Shown here in pieces: positions 43,458 to 53,300 of a DNA stretch of 64,000 nt (positions within the stretch are counted from its first letter, which is position 1; each line of letters begins with the position of its first letter). Source of the stretch: Leishmania donovani (Eukaryota > Euglenozoa > Kinetoplastea > Trypanosomatida > Trypanosomatidae); assembly GCF_000227135.1 (NCBI RefSeq), contig NC_018231.1, forward strand, positions 404,227 to 468,226. Direction: 5' to 3'. The notes beneath the pieces were generated by a model. It did not search any database and was not told the DNA's origin. It saw nothing but the letters and a program-made list of their open reading frames with translations. A program made the position numbers and the translations under genes.

Positions 43458-44393
43458 TTAGCTCCACCCCATCGGCGGATACATGCCCGTGGTCGTCATC
43501 GCCGCTGCGTTCATCGCCATGGGGTCCATCGTACCAGCGGGGCGGTGGGCACCTTCATCGTCGACGACAAGCGACGTCGTTGGGTTCGTCGTCTTGATCT
43601 CGTCCATGCGCGAGAACTGAATGTCGAGGGTGAAAGTGATGGTCTCGCCGAGGGTGACAGGCTGGCCCTGCAAAATATTCTTCACGTGTTCGGCGGACTC
43701 GCGAGCGTCGAACTGGACGAGCGCCTGAACACGGTTGTGGTTCCACTGACTGCTTTCGTTCTTGGGCAGCACCACGATGCGCTCCACGGTGCCGTAGCTA
43801 GCAAATATCTGGTACACGATCTCTGGCGTAATGTGCGCTGCGGCAGACACGTCGTACTGCGTGTTGAACATCGACACCAACAGGGTGCGAGTGGCGTGCT
43901 GCGTGGCCGTAAGGTTCTGGTGGGTGCTAAAACGAATGTACACGCGGCGGCCATCGATTTCCGCGTAGCCGGGCTCCTTAAAGAAGTCCACCAGCTGCTC
44001 AGCGCTCTTGGGGCTCTTCATCTCGATGAGAGCCTGGTTCATCTGGCGCAGCATCACGATGTGCTTGATGTCGCCAAAGTTCTGGGCCAGATTCTGAATG
44101 CTAAGCTGTGTCACCTCGGGGGTGACGTTGCGCATGTGAATGACGGAGCTGGTATTGCCAACCTCGTTGTTCCGCGGCCGTGGCTGCGTCTGCGGCATGG
44201 CTTGACCTTGGGCTGGACCCTGGCCTTGTTGCTGCTGCACCGAGCCCGGCGGCATCCCGTTCTGGTAAGGAGGCGCGTAGTTGGGCATCACGGACACCCC
44301 AGTGGACATGGGAGGAGACAGCACGCCAGGCTGGTAGGGCATCATGTTGGGTTGGCCGTACATTTGACCGGGCACGAACTGCTGGCCGTACAT
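43458..44393 (-). CDS. DRBD3: DRBD3/PTB1, two-RRM RNA-binding protein, 311 aa
   Basis: This is the trypanosomatid relative of polypyrimidine-tract-binding protein; in T. brucei it controls the stability and splicing of sets of mRNAs. The N-terminal 75 residues are Gln/Pro/Gly/Met-rich and probably disordered. RRM1 spans about residues 82-157 (SSVIHMRNVTPEV opens its first strand) and RRM2 about 170-264, followed by a Met/Ala/Thr-rich tail. The ribonucleoprotein motifs are of the degenerate PTB type. The nearest upstream in-frame codon in an older-style call is GTG at 44402; the first ATG is 44393 and is used. A well-formed pyrimidine tract and AG lie 35 bases upstream. Its adjacency to fructose-1,6-bisphosphatase agrees with T. 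brucei gene order as I recall it. Confidence 0.88.
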   Translation of the reverse strand: MYGQQFVPGQMYGQPNMMPYQPGVLSPPMSTGVSVMPNYAPPYQNGMPPGSVQQQQGQGPAQGQAMPQTQPRPRNNEVGNTSSVIHMRNVTPEVTQLSIQNLAQNFGDIKHIVMLRQMNQALIEMKSPKSAEQLVDFFKEPGYAEIDGRRVYIRFSTHQNLTATQHATRTLLVSMFNTQYDVSAAAHITPEIVYQIFASYGTVERIVVLPKNESSQWNHNRVQALVQFDARESAEHVKNILQGQPVTLGETITFTLDIQFSRMDEIKTTNPTTSLVVDDEGAHRPAGTMDPMAMNAAAMTTTGMYPPMGWS

Positions 44394-44428
44394 GAGATGC
44401 ACGTGCCAGAGGAAGGATAGCGACGAGG

Positions 44429-44470
44429 CTATGAGAGGCGCGAGCGGAAAGAGGAAGGCGGAGAGGACAG
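44429..44470 (-). promoter_or_regulatory. candidate trans-splice acceptor for DRBD3
   Basis: On the minus strand a C/T-rich tract (44434-44470, including CCTTCCTCTTTCC) is followed by AG at 44429-44430, about 35 bases before the ATG. Confidence 0.55.
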
Positions 44471-46367
44471 GTACCAGCGCAGATCAGAGCCACACGAGGG
44501 AGGGAGTAAGGGGGAGGGGGAAGGCAAGGAAGGCGAGCACAAATCTACTTCGTACTGCTTATCATCAACAACAAAGGCAACGAAAAGGAGCACTTAAGAA
44601 GGAGATGTCCTTTGAGAAGGAGGAAAGGCGCAGGCGAGGAGGAGGTTGATCACACAGACACGCAACTCGTTGGCTGGCACGGAAGGGGAGAGGGGAAAAA
44701 CGGGAGAGGATGGGGAGGGAGGGGAAATGGGGGGAGGGCGCTAGTGTGGGTATAAGTGTCCGTAAATGTACGTTGTTGTACAAGGGGTGTGGAGGGAGGG
44801 AGGTGAAAGAGGGAAAAGACTTGTTGACGGCTGAAACCTCAGTCTATCAGTGGGATAGGAGGGGAGGGGGAGGGTTAGAGGGTGGGAAGGAGGAGGGGGG
44901 GCGCTAGTGTGGGTGTAAGTGTGCGAGAGGGAGAGGAAAGGCGAAAGGAATAAGTGAGATGAGATAGGGGAAAGACAGGACGCACAATCGCACGCACACA
45001 CACAAACGAAAAGTCGGCAACACACACGAATGAGAGGGGGAAAGTGTCGACGCCACGCGAATGCGAAATCGCAATACAGACAGAGATAGGGAGAACAAGG
45101 CGGCGGTCAGGAGAGAGAGAAGAGGAGAGATGTAGCGCAGAACGCACAAAGAAGAGGAGGGGGACGCAATCCAATACAGACGTGGAAGGAAGGGAGGTGT
45201 CACGGGCGGCGGTGGAGAAGGGGGAAGCGAACAACCACAGAACAACACAGACGAACAAGTCAAAGTAAAAAACGCACAGCAAATAAAAACAATTCACACC
45301 TACGGCGAACGCACAGAAACACGCAGACGCAAAAAAGGAAAGCTCAACAAAACTCCGGTACACACGGCGAGAGAGTCGTAGGCAGAGATTGAGAGAGAGA
45401 GACACACACTCACGTGCACACTTGCGGGTGTATCTCAAGATCCAACACAACAGGAGAGATGGTAAGAGAACGTCACACAATAAGAGAGAGAAGGGTCCAG
45501 ATGGAGGAGGGTTTACCGCGCGTTTTATTCCTTTGTTTTCTTTTCCGCTTTCTTTTCCTTTTTTATGTGCACTTGAACCCTCTTTTTTGTGTTGCTTGTT
45601 TATCTGTTCTTTGTTTTAGTGTGTGTGTGTGTGTCGTTGACCTTCAGGAGGCCACTTCCTGCGCTACGGATGGAGGCTTTGAGAGGGTGTGGGGGGATGT
45701 GGGGTGGGTGGGGGGACAGTGATCCTACGTGGTGCCGTCGTATCTGAGAGAGCGAGCGAGAGGAATGAAGTGATGAGCGCGCGCGCACACACAGAAAGAG
45801 AAAATGTGGCGAGCTTGGTAGTTACAGAAGTGAGGAACAGGAGGGGGGAGGAAGGGATGAATAGTAGTAGGAGAGAGCTGAAACTTCTCTGCAAGTGTGT
45901 GTGTGTGTGTGTGTTGGGGGGTTGGGATGGGGTGGGGTGGGAGGTTCGTGTACGGGGAGAGGGAGTAACACCCGGGCATACGAGCCACGGTAGAGAGAGG
46001 GAGGACAAGGAGGTGGTGATGGTGGGTAGGGGAAGGGGTTGGTGGCCTACAGGAGAGTGTCACACACGGGAGGGTGTAGGAGCACTACGTACAACGTGCA
46101 CCCACGCACACATCGGTGTAGATAGAGGTACATGGAGGGCGCCCACTGACGCACACCCGCATCCGCGCGGAGGCGGCGCCAGCTATGGTCATCTGCCACA
46201 TCGAAGAGTCTAGCCACGGAGAGGTGGCACGATAGTTAAAAAGGAGGGAAAGAAGCTCTGCTGCCCTATCTGACGTACTGTCACGTGCGTGCATGCAGAG
46301 GCGGTGCCGTGAATTTGCACTCCTATTTATTCCGGTTGCTTCTATATCCTGATGACGAGGAGTGCAA
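44471..46367. other. 1.9-kb spacer upstream of DRBD3
   Basis: No gene was seen. The plus strand is very purine-rich. It holds a duplicated 24-base element (44736-44759 and 44899-44922), GT repeats at about 45619-45634 and 45897-45915, and G-runs near 45680-45715 and 45915-45945. Confidence 0.5.
44736..44922. repeat. pair of 24-base direct repeats
   Basis: GGGCGCTAGTGTGGGTATAA with GTGT (44736-44759) recurs at 44899-44922 with one change (A to G). The start-to-start distance is 163 bases, and both copies follow a G-rich run. Confidence 0.8.
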
Positions 46368-46831
46368 CTCAGCGTGGTATCACATTGCCCAGTGTCCGCT
46401 CGGCGAGGAAGCCAAGAGGGTCCCCCGGCCTCTGCCGATGCCAAGCCACCCCTCTGGTGGTGACAGGGCTGGGCCCCTACCGCCTAGGCAGGCCCAGAGC
46501 GGTGTATCGCTCCTCATGTCGGCGCTCAAGCGCTGGACGGCTCTGCGTCGGAGCGGGCTGCCACGGTGGGCGCGTTTGCACAATTTATACAAGAGGCACG
46601 GCGCCGGCGTGGCTCGAGCGCGTCCCACTCGGCCCTCGCAGCCTACTGGTGGGGAGGGGNNNNNNNNNNNNNNNNNNNNNNNNNNNNNNNNNNNNNNNNN
46701 NNNNNNNNNNNNNNNNNNNNNNNNNNNNNNNNNNNNNNNNNNNNNNNNNNNNNNNNNNATGGCTGAGTCGGCGCACGGCTGCACCACGTGTGCAAAGTTG
46801 CTTGCCACCACGCGGTGGGTCGGCGTGCGGG
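46368..46831 (+). repeat. SIDER-like retroposon copy D, with assembly gap
   Basis: The copy starts with CTCAGCGTGGTAT at 46368 and reads on the plus strand, inverted relative to copies A, B and C and antisense to the gene cluster. All 365 known bases look identical to copy C. Similarity ends at 46831. A 46.7-kb gap of N interrupts it. It lies about 500-900 bases past the stop codon of the 2395-aa gene, so it is probably in that 3' untranslated region. Confidence 0.75.
46660..46758. other. assembly gap, 99 N
   Basis: The sequence is unknown here. The gap lies inside repeat D at a G-rich point; the matching interval in copy C is about 70 bases. Confidence 0.99.
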
Positions 46832-47307
46832 TGGCGTAGCGTCGAGCCTCGCTCATGTTCTAAAGCGGAGCGGTGCACGTTGAAAAAGAACCAAAGGAGA
46901 GGTTGGCGGCTTCGGCGTTCGCCACGGATGTCAGGCCATTTTCGGTTCGCCAAAAGCGGAGATAACGGCTCTTTCACACACGCTCAAGCACGTCGCACTT
47001 CCGCGCCAAAGTCGCTCCTCTACCCCCGCCCCGCTTTACACGCGTGGTGGGCAGCGCACAGTCGGGGAAGTGGCAAGGAAGAGATGGAGGAGACTGGCCA
47101 AGCACATTCATGTGCGACTGTCATTGCGAGCGTTCAAGGGTTAGGATGAGGGGGGAGGGGAGCTCAGGCTTCCAGACGACCCGAAAAGAGCGACGCTATC
47201 ATCAAGAGCATAGGCAGTCATGATGTCAGTCACCGTTTTGCTTCCCTTCCCTGTCCACTTCCTCTCTCACGAGCGCTGCAGCTCGAGTCACACCGATATG
47301 TGCGTCC
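46832..47307. other. proximal 3' region of the 2395-aa gene
   Basis: No gene was seen. The part next to repeat D (46855-46905) resembles the tail of copy B near 2820 and may be the real 3' end of the element. Confidence 0.45.
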
Positions 47308-50300
47308 TTACATGAAGAGATCCTGCTCTAGCTGCTGCATACGCTTAGCAATACTAGCCATGAGTCTGCTCTGCTGTCGATCCACGAAGACATTACCGGT
47401 CGACACACAACGTGGGGCCGGCGTAAAAGGCGCGCCCGGGGCAGGGACGTAAGGCGTGGCTGTGGCTGCTGGACGCACCTTCGCTGGCCTCGAAGTCGCT
47501 CGGTACATGGCATAGCGCTCCTCATGCTTGTGATGACAGCGTCCCGGCGCCTGTGCCGGCGATGAAAAGCGTCGCTCCGCAGCGTGAGGCTTGCGCGCCG
47601 GCGAGCGCACCGGCACACTGCGCAGAGGAGAAGCTGCTGCTCTCCTGTGTGACGGCGCAGCGCTCGCGTTGCGCCGGGTCTCGTACCGGCCACCAGTCTC
47701 CACGAACAAACTGCCCAGATCACGCAGCTGAGTGGCCACTCGCGGTGCATTCACGCTGGAAGGCATGGCTCGTGGCGGGTCAAGGGTGGTGCACTCCACT
47801 GTTTCACAGACGTGCAGGCTCGGCACCTCACCTCCGGCAGCCCGCTCAGCATGAAAACTTGCACTGGGCGGAAACGCCCCCTTCGGCGTCGCGGAGCGAA
47901 GCACTGTCGGCTCATCGATGGGGACGGAGGAAACTGAGGTGAACATGGAGGAGGCGCGCGGTGTTGCGTATGAGACGACCGGCGCAGTGAGCACTAAAGC
48001 TGTGGGTGCTGGCGCCCGCTCCGGCTGCGGCGGTTTCGCTGTCTGAGGCATGGAGCTAGAGAGCGTCACCACTCCGAGTGGGTTGCTCGACGGCAAGTGC
48101 TGGTTCAAGTTCCGTGAGAGCAGCGCCTCCATTGCCGACCCCGCTGACGTCCCGGCCTGCGCTGTGAAGTGCAACGAGGATGGCGGAACCGCGGCCGTCC
48201 TCGATGTGAATGCTGCGAGCGGCGCGGCAGGTGGAGCTTCTGCCGGTGAGCCCTCGACTGTATCGGCCACGGAAAACTGCGACACCCACACACTCGAGGA
48301 ACTCTTTGCGTCAGTGGCGCCCTTTTCCTCGACCCTCTGCGGCAGTTCCGCCAGCTGTCGCTCGATTGCAGCAGTGCGATGGCGCATCGCTGATATCAGG
48401 GCGATCCCCTCCGCCGTCAGTGCCTCGGCTGTCTTGTTCCGCTCGTATCGCTCGATGACTTCACGCGTCTCTTTGACGGCCCTGTCCATGGCTTCGGCCG
48501 ACGCGCTGCTTGCCGTGAGCTCCGCGTTGAGTCGCTGTAGGTCGGACAAAATCTCGTTCATTCCTTCGCGCCCGCGCGCCGAGATAGCGGGTGGTAGCAC
48601 AGGAGCGGCGGCTGCAGCCGTGGATGCAGCCGAGCCGCCCGTCGCCGCCCATGGCACGCCAGCGCTCTCCCTCAGTTGCGGCTGCGTCTGGGTCGCACCG
48701 GTGGCAGTCACGCCTGACGGCGCCGCTTGAGAGGTTGCGGAAGCCGCGGCGGGCGCTGGCGGCGCCTCGCCACCGGCACGAGCGGCGGCCAGCTGCAACT
48801 CCAGGAGGTGGTGGTTGAGGGTGAGAAGCTCATTGCGTTGTTTGATGGAGTTCTGCACGAGCTGCGCCTGCTCCACCGGGCTCAGTCCCTGGTGCTGCTG
48901 GAAAGCCGCTGTGGCGCTGCGGATGCTCTCCTCGACCCGTCGATAGAAGCCATCTTTTTCAGCCCTGCATTTCTCCATAATAGCTTCAGCTTTCCGGAGG
49001 AACTCTTCTTGCTGCTGGATCAGCCGCGCTATCCCAGCCGTGTCGACAGCAACTGCCGCTGCGGGGACCGTGGAGGGGCGGTCCGCCGTCGGTGGTGCTG
49101 CAGACGGAACAGAAGCAGCCGTCATGGCGTGTAAACGTGTGCTTCCAGTCTGCCGAGCCAACAGGTTGTCAGTGTAGCGGCGGAAGTCGCTCATTTGCGC
49201 AGGGCTCAGCACGCTGGGGGCGCTTATAGAAAGAGTCGTTGGCGCCGGCAGTGGAGGCACGGTGGCCGGAGCGGGGGGTGCAGATGTGGTAGCGGCTGGT
49301 GTCGCAACACCGACAGAGGGAAAGGCGATCGCTTCAGCGGCTCGAACGGGCACGGGTGCGCTCGTGGCGGTAGCCTGCAAGGTGGCAGCATCCACTGCTG
49401 GTGGAGCAACGCCGGCGGGTGGGCGCGGCACTTGCGGATATGCATGCCCCACCTCGACAAACCGCACCGGCTGCGCCGCCTCTGCTGCACATGAAACTCG
49501 TGTGTCACGATGCTCGAGCTGCGCTGCCGCAGGCTGCGAGGGGAGACGCACGAGCGGTTGAGGAGCTGGAAACACACTCGTCGCAGGCAGTGGCGGCACA
49601 TTCAGCAAGGCGCCCGCGCTGGCGACGACGCCGGGGCGACTGGTGGTCAACAGTGGCACCGTGTCCTGTCCATCAACGTAGCGGACGCGGTCGCCGTCTA
49701 ATGTGTACAGCCGTACTCGCGACGCCTGCTGTCCCTTTGACGCGAAGGGAAAGGTCAACAGGGAGAACGGGGTCACCTTGAGCGCCGGCGCCGCCAGTGA
49801 AGTTCGCGCGGACTGCGCGCGGAGCGTCGGCGGTTCCTCTGGGGGCTGCAGGCGAGCCGAAAAGCTCAGTAGAGTTGGCCGCGCCACAGCGGCTGTCGGC
49901 CCCTTCGCGGTGACCAGCGGCGACCGCACATACGGTGCAGTTGTTTTCTTCGCTGTCCCGCTCCACTGCACGCGTACTGGCGTGGTATCGCCGGCAGCCT
50001 CGCCTCGCCTCCCGGCCGAGCGGCCGCGGTAGTCAACGCGCATCGGTCGGCTGCAGCAGCGGCATCTCTTTCTTGCTCTGTGTTGCGCTTGCGAGCGGGC
50101 AGCGGCATACCGGTGCTTGCAGAGGTGCAACTCCGAGTCACTCCAGCTGCTACCGACACTCTCCGCTGCCGCGTGGCTGTCGCCTCTTGTGTAGCAACGG
50201 CGGTGAAATGATTCGAGCGTGGAGACCGGGTCGACATAGTTGCTGGTCGATGTGGTGTACGTCGTGGCCGAGTCGGAGCTCTCGCCGTTGTCGTCGGCGG

Positions 50301-53300
50301 TGGCGGGAGACGTGGAGTTCGCGGTGGCACACTCCATCTTCACGTCCAACGCGCGAGGACGACTTGGTGTCGTCTCTAGCGTGTCCCACCACGCCACGCT
50401 GGCTGGAGAGTACAGACCACTCCGCGCCGGAGCCGCCGGAGCCGGCGTCGCCGCCACCGAAGCAGAAGCAGCAGCAGGAGCAGCAGGAGTACCCGCGTTG
50501 GCGACGCTGCTGGCTTGCTCCGTTGGCATCGCCTCACTTGTGTCGGTGCACACCGCAGCCCCGGGCTCGGCGCTTAAAGAGGGGAGCGGTGCAGATGTCG
50601 CTGCGCCCACAGCGGGTGCAACAGCCACTTGTGCATCCTCCTGATGTGGTTTTGCGGCAACATTTTCGGGGATCGCGGTGGCTTCGCACGGGGCCTCCTC
50701 ATGCTGCTGGGCACGATCCACGCGCTGCTGCACACCGAGACACGCGCCGTCGCTTTCCGCCGGTGTCGCGTCTATCACTGCGTGCATCCGCACAGGAGGG
50801 CGCAATCGGTAGAGATGTGCATAGAGGGGAAGCGCGAGCTCCTCGGACAGCGCTGGCGGCTGGTCCCCACCCTGTCCCGTCGTCGCCACCTCAGATGCCG
50901 CAAGCTGGACTCGAGCTAGGGCTGCCGCACAAGCACGATCAAGAGCACTGGGTATACGCTCCAGCGTCCACAGTGCGTCGGCCCAGGTGGCAGAAAAAAG
51001 GTGACGTCGCTCTGGCAGCGAATGCAAACGACTCCAGCTGGGGATCGACGCGTCGCGCTGGTGGGAAAAGATGAAGAAAGCTGTACTCGTCGATGGCGCC
51101 AGGCTAAGGCCTTCCGTTGCGGCCGATGCACCGCGGTGCTCTACCTGGGCTGCGAGAGCGCCAACTGCAGACTCCGCCGCTGCGGCAGCCCTCTGCATAT
51201 CCCCCTCTTCCACTGTCGTCGTGGAAGACGCGCCACGGCTCTGCAGGGTGTCCAGTAGGATGTAGAAGTCGCGCTTAAGCGCCGCGCTGCTGCTTTGGTG
51301 CACATTTGACAGCTGCATCAGGCGCACTAGATACGGTGCCCAAGTTGGCTTCATGGCAGCTGCACGCTTCACAAATGACATAAACTTCCACTGGAACCAC
51401 TCGAGCGGCAACGGGCCGCCCGCTATCAGGTAGAGAGTCTCTAGCACACCCTGGCAGTCCCTCACAGCGGCATCGCTCGCCGTCCAACTAGCCGATTCAG
51501 CGCTTGCTGCCACGCTTGTATCTTCCTCGGCCGCCATCGAGTACTGCACGAGGCACAAAATGCGGAAGCACAGCACGAGCGTGCGTGATACCATCGTCCC
51601 CTCTGTCGAAGCAGACGCCGCACTAGCGGCAGACGCCAATGACATGCTGGCGGAGATGCGGTAGCTCTCGGCCACATCACGCACACGGTAAGGAGACAGG
51701 GAGTCGATCTGGGCCCACAAGGCAGATGTCTGCGCCAGCGCCGCTTGCAGACGAGTCCGGCCCACGTCCGTCGCCTGCCAGTTGGCGCCCCTTTCGGCTT
51801 CACTATTCTTCGTCAAGACGCAGGCCGCCACTGCCGAGGCGTAATTCTGGATAGCGGCCAGAAGCAGCTCTGTCTGGTGGAAGAGGATGGTTACCAGCGC
51901 GGTGGTGCAAAACTCCTCGGAGAGGGTGTGCGAGAGACTCCGAAAAAAGGCGGCATCCACACCGCGCTGCGCTGCACACAACATGTGGCAGAGAGTCGCT
52001 GTGAGGGTGAAGCTGTCGCTGCCGCCCTTGCGCAGCAGACTAGCAACCCATTCGGTGGTCGGCTGCGTCAGCGTGGCGACGCACCCCTCGAACCAAGTTC
52101 GATTGCTGGAAAGCGGCGTCAAAGCATCCACAGCGTGGCGCAGCACGGGAGAAAACAGCTGCAGGAAGGCGTTCAGGCAATGCTGCCGCCCCCCAATACC
52201 GAGCGTGAGAAGTGCTACATCTGGCCGAAATGACGCGTCAGCGGAGGAGACAGAGAGGAGATCGCCTGCCAAGCCCAGCGCTGTTTCGAACCCCTTCTGG
52301 GTCGCGAAAGTGTGCGGCTGGACCGCGACACACACGCCATCCTGCGGTCGTTGAAGAGACACACGCAGCCCGCGCGCCTCGTCAGCGATTACAAACACAG
52401 TAAGGTCTAGACAGCTCGCCAAGAGCACGCATCCCATGCAGTGCACGCAGTCTGCCACGCCGGCCTGAGAAGCCACAACGCCGGCACCGTTCGAGAGGGT
52501 GTCGGTGTTCACCATGCGCCGCACAACCTCCTCGGATAAGGTCACCGGCGCCACGCCTGCCGCCAACCCATCGAGGACGTAGATCGCCTCTGCGGGAAAG
52601 ATCACCGTCGATGCGGCGATCACGTCTTGCGCCTCCGTCGACACCATAGCTCGGACACCATCACCCACGAGCGACGCCTCGCTGGGAGAGGCAAAGCTGC
52701 CCTGCCGGTACGTGTCGGCCAGCTGCAGAAAGAACGCGTCGGTGTACCGCAGTTGGTTGTCTCTGCCACGCTTCCCGAGGACTTTTTGAAGAAGGGAAGT
52801 GAGCGCCCAGAGATAGCTCCACTCCGGCTCCAGGATCGGCTCGGCCATCTGCAGCAGCTGCTCGTACACGCGCTGGATCAGCATCACCTCCTGTTGCGAG
52901 GTACCCACGTAGCGCAGGTGTGGCAGGATATGGCGAAAGACCACATCTGGTAGGTCGTGGCGGTTAGCGCGCACAGAGAGCTGCTGCAACGACTGCAAAC
53001 ACAGACGCAGTGCGGCAGCTCCAACTTCAGCTTCTCCCACCATGCCGCAGCCAGCTGTCTCGCCGGTGCCCTCCACCGCCAGGTCGGGTGGTGCCGGCAC
53101 CGCCTCACTAAAAGCAGCGGATGTCACGCGCAAGAAGAGCCCGACAGTTCCGTTCGTGCAGAGAACCTCTGTTTCGTTGTTCACAGGTATGAGCCGCGCT
53201 GGCAGTGTTATCGCTGTCTTCATTTTCTTGGACGACTTTTTCACCAGTGGCACGGGGAGCGTCAACATGGAGCAGTCCACGCCGTCGATGCTGAGCGACA

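Noticed and set aside
44394..44402. GTG start three codons upstream of DRBD3
   Set aside because: Non-ATG starts are not expected in these genes; an ATG with a good upstream splice site is present at 44393.
46352..47149. Open frames running through the N gap
   Set aside because: They cross unknown bases inside a SIDER-like repeat, so the reading frame is meaningless.
49935..51074. 379-codon plus-strand open frame
   Set aside because: It lies opposite the 2395-aa gene and has Arg/Pro/Ser/His-rich composition without motifs, as expected for an antisense shadow in GC-rich DNA.
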